Part shown: one piece after another, positions 51,904 to 60,409 of the stretch | Position numbering within the stretch: position 1 is the stretch's first letter | Layout: every line of letters starts with the position of its first letter | Source: Thermodesulfobium sp. 4217-1 | Lineage (GTDB): Bacteria; Thermodesulfobiota; Thermodesulfobiia; Thermodesulfobiales; Thermodesulfobiaceae | Assembly (NCBI RefSeq): GCF_039822205.1 | Contig: NZ_JBAGBW010000011.1 | Location: 1-64,000, forward strand | Direction of reading: 5' to 3' | DNA: 64,000 nt | Notes under the pieces: generated by a model | What the model was told of the DNA's origin: nothing | Database searches by the model: none | The model's input: the letters and a program-made list of their open reading frames with translations, nothing else | Position numbers and translations under genes: made by a program

Positions 51904-54191
51904 GAGGTACTGTGAAAGGGATAACTCCAGATTTTAATGTTGCATTTGTAGGCACTTACGTTCCAAGACTTTGCGGCATTGCTACATTTACAAATGATAT
52001 AGCTACTTCTGTTGCCAAATGGTATCCAGAAGACGCTTTCGAGAGTAGATCTGTCAGAGTAGTTGCTATGTCGAATGGCGCTTACTCTTATCCAAGAGAG
52101 GTTTTCTTCGACATTAGGGAAAAAATCAAGATTGATTACATAAAGGCTGCAGAGTTTATAAATATCTCAAACGTTAATGTGGTGAGCCTTCAACACGAAT
52201 TTGGTATATATGGCGGGGAACATGGATCTTATATCTTAGACTTTTTGAAGAACTTAAAAAAACCAGTTGTGACAACTCTGCACACTGTTTTAGAAGAACC
52301 TGTTGAAGATCAGAAAAGGGTTTTAGAAGAAATTTGCGACATTTCCTCGAGAATAATTGTTTGCGCTCAAAAAGCCCAAGAAATATTGGAAAAAGTTTAT
52401 AGGATCCCCTCTGAAAAGATATCTATGATTTATCATGGAGCTCCCGACCTTCCATTCATGGATCCATCATACTACAAGGATATGCTAAACCTGGAAGGCA
52501 AAACCGTTATATTGACCTTTGGACTCTTAGGTCCAAGCAAGGGTATCGAGTATGGAATAGAAGCTCTGAGTAAAGTTCACAATGACTATCCCAGTGCAGT
52601 CTATGTCGTTCTTGGGGCTACACACCCTGAAGTGAAAAGGCTCTACGGCGAAAGCTATCGAATTGGTTTACAAAAAATGGCTTATGATGAAGGGATCGCC
52701 GATAATGTAATCTTTATTGACAGATATGTATCTTTTGAGGAATTAATGAACTTTTTGATTATGGCAGATATATATCTTACTCCTTATTTATCTATAGAGC
52801 AGATAGTATCAGGAACCCTGACCTATGCTATAGCCGCTGGGAAGGCTATTATCTCAACTCCTTATTGGTATGCCCAAGAGATGCTTCAAGATGAAAGGGG
52901 CATTATGGTGCCATTCCGAGATAGCGAAGCCCTCTCTCAAGGCCTAAGGAGACTCTTAACCGATCTGCCCTATAGGAATAGGTTGAGGAAAAACGCTTAT
53001 GACTTTGGCAGGAAGATGATTTGGAAAAACGTTTCAAAGGGGTACATTGAACTTTTCGATGATGCAATTAAAACTTATTCAAAAGAGAAGAACTTTGTTT
53101 ATATTTCAAAGAAGAATATCATTGAAAAAGATGATATTCATTTAAAGCTACCTTCTGTTCACCTTTCTCACCTAAAACTTTTAACTGATGAAACCGGTAT
53201 AATGCAGCATGCACTTTACAATATGCCAAATAGAAATCACGGCTATTGCGTTGATGACAATGCCAGGGCATTTATGGCGCTTATTTTGTATTATGAACTC
53301 TTTAAAGATCAGAGCGTGCTCTATCTCTTATATAGATTCTTATCATTTATTCACAACGCATTTGACGAAAAAACGGGTAGATTTTTGAACTTTTTAACTT
53401 ATGACAGGACGTGGCTCGATGACTTTAGCGAAGATGCCCATGCAAGAACGCTTCTATCATTGGCTACAGCGATACAGTGGCCCGCGCTTCCGGAATTTAC
53501 CCCTATTTGTGCGACCATCTTCGAAAAAGGTATAAAGCTTGTAGGAGATTTTGCATCTACAAGAGGAATTAGCTTTTCTATCATTGCATGTGACAAGTTT
53601 GTTAGAACATACCCGGGAGCAAAGGAAATAAAGGATATAATGATAGATCTCTCTGAGAAATTAATGAACCTTTATAGAAATAATATTTCTGATGACTGGG
53701 TTTTTTCAGAAAATATATTGACTTATGATAACGCAAGACAGTCACAAGCCTTGATAAGAGCAGGCCAACAGCTTGGAAACGATGAGATGGTTGACCTGGG
53801 CATTAAGAGTTTAAGGTGGCTGATTGAAGTCCAGACGAATCCAGAAACACAATTTCTTAGCATTGTAGGAAACAGAGGGTGGTATGAAAGAGATGGTCAA
53901 AAGGCTCAATTTGACCAGCAGCCAATCGAGCTTTCTGGCATTTCGTGTGCCTGTGTCGATGCATATTTTCAAACTGGTGACAAATTTTTCTATGATACTG
54001 CAATGAAAGCTCTAAAATGGTTCTTGGGAGAAAATGATTCTTTTTGTCCAGTTGCAAGAGTTGGAACTGGCGGCTGCTATGATGGATTGGAGCCTCAGGG
54101 GGTTAACAAGAATATGGGAGCTGAATCAACAATATCTTATTTGATGACCTTGCTGCACGCATACAAACTAAGCTTTAGAAGAGGCGACTGA
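51900..54191 (+). CDS. GT4 glycosyltransferase fused to a helical (alpha/alpha barrel-like) domain
   Basis: 763 residues. The first 390 form a GT-B glycosyltransferase: GTYVPRLCGIATFTNDIA, LQHEFGIYGGEHG, FGLLGPSKGIEYGIEAL, and a donor region with SIEQIVSGTLTYAIAAGK. In place of the usual E-x7-E first glutamate context it reads LSIEQIVSGTL. Residues about 420-763 are a separate, mostly helical domain with repeated motifs (YCVDDNARAFMALILYYEL, SEDAHARTLLSLATAI, YDNARQSQALIRAGQQLG) like (alpha/alpha)6 glycosidases or epimerases. Both synthesis and trimming or binding of the glycan may thus lie on one chain, coupled to a GH130 gene. Confidence 0.85.
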   Translation: MRGTVKGITPDFNVAFVGTYVPRLCGIATFTNDIATSVAKWYPEDAFESRSVRVVAMSNGAYSYPREVFFDIREKIKIDYIKAAEFINISNVNVVSLQHEFGIYGGEHGSYILDFLKNLKKPVVTTLHTVLEEPVEDQKRVLEEICDISSRIIVCAQKAQEILEKVYRIPSEKISMIYHGAPDLPFMDPSYYKDMLNLEGKTVILTFGLLGPSKGIEYGIEALSKVHNDYPSAVYVVLGATHPEVKRLYGESYRIGLQKMAYDEGIADNVIFIDRYVSFEELMNFLIMADIYLTPYLSIEQIVSGTLTYAIAAGKAIISTPYWYAQEMLQDERGIMVPFRDSEALSQGLRRLLTDLPYRNRLRKNAYDFGRKMIWKNVSKGYIELFDDAIKTYSKEKNFVYISKKNIIEKDDIHLKLPSVHLSHLKLLTDETGIMQHALYNMPNRNHGYCVDDNARAFMALILYYELFKDQSVLYLLYRFLSFIHNAFDEKTGRFLNFLTYDRTWLDDFSEDAHARTLLSLATAIQWPALPEFTPICATIFEKGIKLVGDFASTRGISFSIIACDKFVRTYPGAKEIKDIMIDLSEKLMNLYRNNISDDWVFSENILTYDNARQSQALIRAGQQLGNDEMVDLGIKSLRWLIEVQTNPETQFLSIVGNRGWYERDGQKAQFDQQPIELSGISCACVDAYFQTGDKFFYDTAMKALKWFLGENDSFCPVARVGTGGCYDGLEPQGVNKNMGAESTISYLMTLLHAYKLSFRRGD

Positions 54192-54197
54192 TATTTT

Positions 54198-55025
54198 GTG
54201 AGTACTGATATAAAAAAATCTAATGATAATTCCATAATAAATTCTAAAAGTTTTTCTGTTCTTGCTTTTGATCTGGGAAACTCCAGGCTTAAGTGCTCAT
54301 ATTTTGAGGACTCCTGTATGAAGCATTATGGCGTTTTTAAATTGAATGAAATATTTTTCGAAGGCAGATTAAATTACTATGCTCTTGACAATTGGCTGGA
54401 GGAAAACAAGATTGATAGGGCGACAAGGTGTTTTATTTCTTCGGTAAACTTACTTCCCATAAAACATATAAAGTCATTTTTAGAATCCCGTTCATTCTCT
54501 ACGCAAATTATAGAGCCAAAAGACCTTGGATCGATAATAAGAATTGAATACGATATAAGCATGATTGGGGTTGATAGGTTACTGCACTCTATAGGAGCTT
54601 CGCTCTTTTATGAAGGCAGCGTATGCGTTGTGGACATGGGGACCGCCATTACAATAGATCTTGTAAAAAATAACGTATATAAGGGCGGTTATATTTTGCC
54701 TGGAGTTGAATCTATCTGTAAGTCGTTAACTTTTTCTCTGCCTCAACTGCCATTAGTTGATATCGACAAAAATCATGAGAACGTTCCTGCAAAAAACACC
54801 TTTGATGCGCTAAATAATGGCGTATTTTATTCTATAGCTTATGGATTACAGGGTATCGTAAGATCCTGGCAGGAAAAATTTGATGAGTTTACTGTTGTCT
54901 TGACAGGCGGAAGTGCGAGGCTCTTTGAGAGCGAATTATCATGGCCATATTTTCCTCATTTGACTCTTTGGGGAATTTATAAGTATGCTGAAGGTGGAGA
55001 TTTTTGTTTTGATAAACTGCATTAA
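54198..55025 (+). CDS. coaX: Type III pantothenate kinase
   Basis: A 275-residue kinase for the first step of CoA synthesis. The phosphate-1 motif AFDLGNSRLK, GVDRLLHSIGA, VDMGTAITIDLV, and GGYILPGVESICKSL all match CoaX. It uses ATP with a monovalent cation and is not inhibited by CoA. Start GTG 54198, six bases after the GT4 stop; an N-terminal extension of about 20 residues precedes the conserved domain, so a later start is possible. Confidence 0.93.
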   Translation: MSTDIKKSNDNSIINSKSFSVLAFDLGNSRLKCSYFEDSCMKHYGVFKLNEIFFEGRLNYYALDNWLEENKIDRATRCFISSVNLLPIKHIKSFLESRSFSTQIIEPKDLGSIIRIEYDISMIGVDRLLHSIGASLFYEGSVCVVDMGTAITIDLVKNNVYKGGYILPGVESICKSLTFSLPQLPLVDIDKNHENVPAKNTFDALNNGVFYSIAYGLQGIVRSWQEKFDEFTVVLTGGSARLFESELSWPYFPHLTLWGIYKYAEGGDFCFDKLH

Positions 55026-55132
55026 TGTTTTTTAGTTTTAGACATTTTTACTTTTTACTGTTGGTTAAAATTTCAAGATTTTTCTAAAAAGAAATTAAAT
55101 TTATTTAATAAAATTTTGAAAGGGATGGTAAT

Positions 55133-57190
55133 ATGGGGAAAACTATCAAAGCAATCAGTTTGGCCTCTCATGTTGGGGCAGGAAAAACATCATTAACTGA
55201 GGCACTTTTGTTTCATGCAAAGAAGATTTCAAGATTAGGATCTGTGGATTCAGGGAATACTATTACTGATTATGATGCTGAAGAAATAAGAAGAAAAATG
55301 ACTCTTGCTCTTTCCGTGGTGAGTTTTGAAGAAGAAAACACAAAATATAATATTATTGACACTCCGGGTTTTTTTGATTTTGAAAGCGATGTAATAGCAG
55401 CAGAAAGTGTTTCTGACGGTTTAGTCCTGGTGCTAAACGCTACGAGCGGCCTTGAGGTGGGAATTGAGAAGATCTTAAAAAGGTTAAAGATGAACCCAAA
55501 ACCCTTTATGGTAGTTGTGAACAAAATGGACAAAGATGGATCTGACTTTTTTAACGCTCTTGACGCTCTCAGATCGAAGTCTTTAGGTTTTAACATAGCT
55601 TGTATGTATCTGCCTTTTGGCAATGCGGGTGAATTTAAGGGAATGGTTCACGTAATGAGTAAGAAGAGCATCGTCTTTGATGGTGAATTCAAGTTTCACA
55701 TTGAAGATGCGTATCCAGAAGAGTTGGAATCGAAAATAGAAGAGGAACAAGAGAGATTAAAAGAGTCTGCAGCAGAAGGCGATGACGCTATATTAGAAAA
55801 ATATCTTGCAGGCGAAGCACTAAGCGAAGAAGAAATTGTTTCAAGTTTGAAAAATGCTGTAAAACAAGGAAAAACAGCTTTAGTATTGCCTATTTCTTCT
55901 GTTAAGGGTTATGGTATAGCGCAATTGGTCAGGGCATTTGGCTACTATTTTCCTGATTACAGTGAAAGGGAAAATCTGGAGCTCTATTCTGAGGATGGTG
56001 AAAAGACATTTCAGATTGGAGATGATTCTGAGCCAATAATACAAGTTTTCAAAACTGTTCTCGACCCATTTGTCGGGAAGCTTAGCTTCGCAAGAATATT
56101 AAATGGCTCATACAAAGCCGACCCAGTTTTGTACAACATAACAAAACAACAGGAAGAAAGGATAGCAGCAGTAAGCTTTCCTTTCGGAAAAGAACCAAGC
56201 ATCACCAAAGAAGCTGGCTGCGGTGATATAATAACCTTTTCAAAACTTCAAATTTCTACCACTAATGATACTCTTTCAAGATCAAAGATAAAATATGAAC
56301 CTAAAAAAATAGAATTTCCAAAACCATCTTTTTATATGGGAGTCTACCCTAAGGTAAAAGGTGATGAAGATAAATTGGGTTCTGCTATTATAAAGTTCAT
56401 CGAAGAAGACCCATCTATGTTCTATGGCAAGAGTCCAGAGACAGGTGAATTTTTGCTTGGTGGTTTAGGGGATATTCAGATGGACGTTCTCATGGAAAAA
56501 GTCAAAAGAAGGTTTAAAGCCGAGGGCAGCCTTGTAAAGCCAAGGGTTGCTTATAGAGAATCTATCAAGCTTTCTGTAGAGGCAGAGGGCAAGCACAAAA
56601 AACAAACTGGCGGTCATGGTCAATATGGTCATGTTGTAGTTAAATTCGACCCTATTGGATATGAGGAAGAATTTATATTTGAGAGTCAAATTGTTGGCGG
56701 GGTTGTTCCAAAGCAATATGTTCCTGCTGTAGAAAAGGGTTTGCGTGAAGTTTTAAATAGCGGACATCTGGCAGGATATCCTGTGGTGGGCCTCAAGGCA
56801 ACCTTGATAGACGGATCTTATCACGATGTAGACTCCAATGAGCTGTCCTTTAAGATGGCTGCGCACCTTGCATTTAAGAAGGCTATGGAAAAGGCAAGAC
56901 CAGTATTGCTCGAACCGATTAACTATATTGAAGTTACTGTTCCCAAGGATTTTACAGGCGATGTAATGGGAGACTTGAATTCCAAAAGAGGCAGGATTCA
57001 AGGAATGGACTCTATTAACGATTCCGAAACTCTTATAAAGGCTTACGTTCCTCAAAGTGAAATTGTTAGCTATGCTATGGATCTAAGGTCTATAACTCAG
57101 GGAAGAGGATCTTTTGTGACCAGGTTTGATCACTTTGAAGAAGCTCCTACAATTATAGCTGACAAGGTGATTAAGGAATCTAACGCCTAA
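55133..57190 (+). CDS. Elongation factor G-like translational GTPase
   Basis: A 685-residue EF-G paralogue of the EF-G-like (FusA2-type) group. The P-loop reads SHVGAGKTSLTEAL instead of AHIDAGKTT, DTPGFFDFESDV replaces DTPGHVDF, and NKMDKDGSDFF is as in this subgroup. Domains II-V follow (GGHGQYGHVVVKFDP, MGDLNSKRGRIQGM). The true fusA is usually with str operon genes, which are absent here. It may act in ribosome recycling or stress; the exact role is unsettled. Confidence 0.92.
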   Translation: MGKTIKAISLASHVGAGKTSLTEALLFHAKKISRLGSVDSGNTITDYDAEEIRRKMTLALSVVSFEEENTKYNIIDTPGFFDFESDVIAAESVSDGLVLVLNATSGLEVGIEKILKRLKMNPKPFMVVVNKMDKDGSDFFNALDALRSKSLGFNIACMYLPFGNAGEFKGMVHVMSKKSIVFDGEFKFHIEDAYPEELESKIEEEQERLKESAAEGDDAILEKYLAGEALSEEEIVSSLKNAVKQGKTALVLPISSVKGYGIAQLVRAFGYYFPDYSERENLELYSEDGEKTFQIGDDSEPIIQVFKTVLDPFVGKLSFARILNGSYKADPVLYNITKQQEERIAAVSFPFGKEPSITKEAGCGDIITFSKLQISTTNDTLSRSKIKYEPKKIEFPKPSFYMGVYPKVKGDEDKLGSAIIKFIEEDPSMFYGKSPETGEFLLGGLGDIQMDVLMEKVKRRFKAEGSLVKPRVAYRESIKLSVEAEGKHKKQTGGHGQYGHVVVKFDPIGYEEEFIFESQIVGGVVPKQYVPAVEKGLREVLNSGHLAGYPVVGLKATLIDGSYHDVDSNELSFKMAAHLAFKKAMEKARPVLLEPINYIEVTVPKDFTGDVMGDLNSKRGRIQGMDSINDSETLIKAYVPQSEIVSYAMDLRSITQGRGSFVTRFDHFEEAPTIIADKVIKESNA

Positions 57191-57244
57191 AAAATATTTA
57201 ATTTTGTGTGAGGGAGCTAAAATAAATAATAGAGAACTCAATTC

Positions 57245-59188
57245 ATGATAGAAAAAAATAACGATCAAAAAATTTATATTGATCAAAATATCTTTGGTAA
57301 TCTTGAGAACCTAAGGGATAAGGGTTCTGTGAGTTCTAGCTTCAACAATCTGGCTTTAGTCTTTGAAAGGCTTGAAAAAGAGAGTTCAAGATTAAAGATG
57401 ATGGAAATTCTTGCAGCATATTTTGAAACAATAGCTCCAGAAGATATCAAGATGGCTATTTACCTGTTGTCTGGAAGAACTGGCCCATCTTTTGATACTA
57501 TTGATTTTGGAATTGGTGAAAAATTTATTATCGAGTCCTTGTTAAGGATTTACGGTGGTTTCAAGGTTGAAATTGAGGATATGTATAGGGGCTTAGGGGA
57601 TCTTGGATTGGTGGCTAGTAAGGTTGTAAAGGAAAAAGTTAGTAGCTTAAGCCTTTACGAGGTGTTCTATTATCTTAGGGCTCTGGCTATTGTTTCAGGC
57701 CCAAATTCCCAGGACAAAAAGATAGAGCTCTTGACTGCTATTTTTGATAAGGCTACCCCTCTTGAAGCCCTTTATCTTGTTAGAATAATACTTGGCAGAC
57801 TTAGATTGGGCGCTCAGGACGCTACCGTGATTGAGGCCCTCTCTTTTGCCAAGGTTAGAAGCAAGGCCTTGAAACCAAAGATTGAGAAATGTTACAACCT
57901 CACTTCTGATCTTGGTTATGTGGCATACATATTTTTTGCCAGTGGAGAAAAGGCCCTTGATTCTATACACGCAATAGTTGCTAATCCTATTAGGATGGCT
58001 TTGGCAGAGAGAATGTCGAGCCCAGAAGAAGTATTCAATAAGCTGGGCAGATGTATCGTGGAGCCAAAATTTGATGGTTTCAGGTGTCAGGTACACAAAA
58101 TTGGCGACAAGGTTAAGATTTACTCAAGAAATCTTGAAGATAATACCAGGATGTTTCCTGAGATTGTAGAATCTGTTCTAAATTATTGTAATGCAAAGAA
58201 CTGTATTTTTGAAGGAGAGGCGATTAGTTTCGATCCAGTGACACTTCATTTTATGCCTTTCCAGGTAACTGTCCAAAGGAAAAGAAAGCACAATATTTTG
58301 AAAGTGGCTGCAAAATTTCCGCTAAGATTGGAAATATTCGATTTGCTTTATAAAGACGATGTCGATATTACATCGCATCCATTATTCGAAAGGAAAAGGA
58401 TCTTAAAGGATACGATAAATAAAAACGATACAATTGTAATATCTGACTCTTATGAAGTAGACAACCCTGAGATGCTAAAGAGCTTGTTTGACAAATATGT
58501 GGCAGATGGTATGGAAGGAATAATGATAAAAAGATTAGAGGGCGTATATCAGGCGGGCGCGAGAAATTTTAATTGGGTAAAGCTCAAGAGATCTATGAAG
58601 CAATCAATACTCTCTGACACCATAGACGCTGTTGTTATGGGATATTTTTATGGCAAAGGCCAAAGGAACAAGCTGGGCATAGGATCGCTGTTGATAGGCT
58701 TATACGATCCAGAAAAAGAATGCTTTGAAACAATAGCAAAGCTGGGATCAGGATTTACAGAAGAAGAATGGGTCGAACTTCTTGGAAATCTTGAAGAAAC
58801 AAAGACAAGTTCGATGCCTAAAAATTATTTTTCAGAGATAAATCCTGATTTCTGGGTAGAGCCAAAGATAGTGGTTGAGGTTGAGGCTGACGAAATCACC
58901 GTTAGCCCAGTGCATACCGTTGGGAGAAGAGAGTTTGATGAAAATTCTATAAAAGGCTTACCTGTTGGGAGTGGATTCGCACTAAGGTTTCCAAGAGCGA
59001 AGAAGATTAGGTATGATAAGAGCGTTTATGACTCTACCTCTCCGAACGAAATCTTTAAATTGTGGGAAATTTCTAAAAATAAAACAAGTTTTGACAAAGA
59101 TATTTCAGAAAATTCTGTGAATTTGGATATACAAAAGGGGGCAAATAAGCTTAAAATTAAAGGGAAAGATATAACTTTATTTGACTAA
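57245..59188 (+). CDS. ATP-dependent DNA ligase, archaeal/eukaryal ligase I type
   Basis: A 647-residue ligase. The N-terminal DNA-binding domain (to about residue 235; LGRLRLGAQDATVIEAL) is typical of archaeal ligases. Motif I is EPKFDGFR with nucleophile Lys275, and the nucleotidyltransferase motifs (IFEGEAISFD, DGMEGIMIKR, WVKLKRS) and OB-fold (LPVGSGFALRFPRAKKIRYDKS) follow. Bacteria normally rely on NAD-dependent LigA; this full-length archaeal form is a probable old acquisition. No Ku or LigD-type neighbours. Confidence 0.95.
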   Translation: MIEKNNDQKIYIDQNIFGNLENLRDKGSVSSSFNNLALVFERLEKESSRLKMMEILAAYFETIAPEDIKMAIYLLSGRTGPSFDTIDFGIGEKFIIESLLRIYGGFKVEIEDMYRGLGDLGLVASKVVKEKVSSLSLYEVFYYLRALAIVSGPNSQDKKIELLTAIFDKATPLEALYLVRIILGRLRLGAQDATVIEALSFAKVRSKALKPKIEKCYNLTSDLGYVAYIFFASGEKALDSIHAIVANPIRMALAERMSSPEEVFNKLGRCIVEPKFDGFRCQVHKIGDKVKIYSRNLEDNTRMFPEIVESVLNYCNAKNCIFEGEAISFDPVTLHFMPFQVTVQRKRKHNILKVAAKFPLRLEIFDLLYKDDVDITSHPLFERKRILKDTINKNDTIVISDSYEVDNPEMLKSLFDKYVADGMEGIMIKRLEGVYQAGARNFNWVKLKRSMKQSILSDTIDAVVMGYFYGKGQRNKLGIGSLLIGLYDPEKECFETIAKLGSGFTEEEWVELLGNLEETKTSSMPKNYFSEINPDFWVEPKIVVEVEADEITVSPVHTVGRREFDENSIKGLPVGSGFALRFPRAKKIRYDKSVYDSTSPNEIFKLWEISKNKTSFDKDISENSVNLDIQKGANKLKIKGKDITLFD

Positions 59189-59201
59189 GGAGGAATGAAC
59201 A

Positions 59202-60335
59202 ATGAATAACAAGAAAGTTATATTAATGTGCCCAGGTCCGTCTGAGGTTCATCCAGAGGTTCTTTTGGCTATGGCTAAGCCAATTATTAGCCATGTGGAT
59301 CCGAGTTTTTTTGTATTGCTCGATCAATTGCAGGGTCAGCTTAAGACTATATTTCAAACAGAAAATCCATGCATGCTTTTGCCTGGTACAGGGAGTTCTG
59401 GCATGGAGGCAGCCTTAATCAATTTTCTCGATCCTGGAGAAAAAGTCCTTGTAGGGGTAATTGGACATTTTGGAGATAGGATAAGAATTATTGCAGAGAG
59501 AATTGGTTGTGATGTGAAGGTGGTTAGCGCTCCTGATGGGAAGGCCCTTGATCCCAATGACGTGGAGATGGCCATAAAGGGGTTTTCGCCTAAAATTTTT
59601 GCATGCGTACATGCTGAAACATCTACAGGGGTGCTTCAGCCTCTTGAAGATATTATGAAAATATGTAAGAAATATGGCGTCTTGACACTGGTCGATACCG
59701 TTGCTTCTTTGGCAGGGGTAAACGTTTCTGTAGACGATTTGGGCATTGATATAGTTTATAGTGGTTCACAAAAGTGTCTGGGCTGCCCCCCGGGCGTGGC
59801 GCCTATTAGCTTCGGTCCAAAAGCAGAGGCAGTTTTGGACACTCTTAAACCAAGAAACTATTATCTTGACCTTAGACTCATAAAAAAGTATTGGCAAGAG
59901 AGGGTTTACCATCACACGCCGCCTGTAAGTCTTTTTTATGCTTGTAACAAGGGATTCGATCTTATCATTGAAGAGGGCCTGATAAGTAGATTCGAAAGAC
60001 ACAGAAAAATGGGTTTAGCTCTCCAAAAAGGGCTTGAGGCTATGGGATTCAAATTTGTTGCAGAGAGGAATATCCAAAATCCAGTGGTTACTGCTGTTTA
60101 CTTGCCAACAGAAATTGAGGATGTGAAACTGAGGAAAATACTTCTCGAGGAATTTGGCATAGAAATAGCTCTTGGAATTGCTCAGCTAAAGGGAAAGATT
60201 GCTAGGTTTGGCACTATGGCTGAGTCTGCGAGACCATATAATATTCTTTATCTTTTAAGTGCACTTGAAAATATTTTCAAACGTTATGGTATATTTAAAG
60301 AATCTGGTGTAGAAGTTGCATCAAGCATGCTTTAA
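59202..60335 (+). CDS. Class V aminotransferase (alanine/serine-glyoxylate type)
   Basis: A 377-residue PLP enzyme. It opens LMCPGPSEVHPEVL, has GTGSSGMEAAL, DTVASLAGV, and the PLP lysine Lys191 in SGSQKCLGCPPG. The C-terminal region (ALGIAQLKGKIARFGTM) agrees with alanine-glyoxylate or serine-glyoxylate aminotransferases (PucG-like), which interconvert glycine, alanine, serine and their keto acids. AGGAGG precedes the ATG. Unlike the NifS-like gene at 2754, the catalytic lysine is intact. Confidence 0.93.
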   Translation: MNNKKVILMCPGPSEVHPEVLLAMAKPIISHVDPSFFVLLDQLQGQLKTIFQTENPCMLLPGTGSSGMEAALINFLDPGEKVLVGVIGHFGDRIRIIAERIGCDVKVVSAPDGKALDPNDVEMAIKGFSPKIFACVHAETSTGVLQPLEDIMKICKKYGVLTLVDTVASLAGVNVSVDDLGIDIVYSGSQKCLGCPPGVAPISFGPKAEAVLDTLKPRNYYLDLRLIKKYWQERVYHHTPPVSLFYACNKGFDLIIEEGLISRFERHRKMGLALQKGLEAMGFKFVAERNIQNPVVTAVYLPTEIEDVKLRKILLEEFGIEIALGIAQLKGKIARFGTMAESARPYNILYLLSALENIFKRYGIFKESGVEVASSML

Positions 60336-60409
60336 ATATTTTTATTGGAGATCAAAAATTGTTTATGAAAAATTTCTTGCTTAGTTTTTAAGGACAGTGA
60401 ACAGATTTA

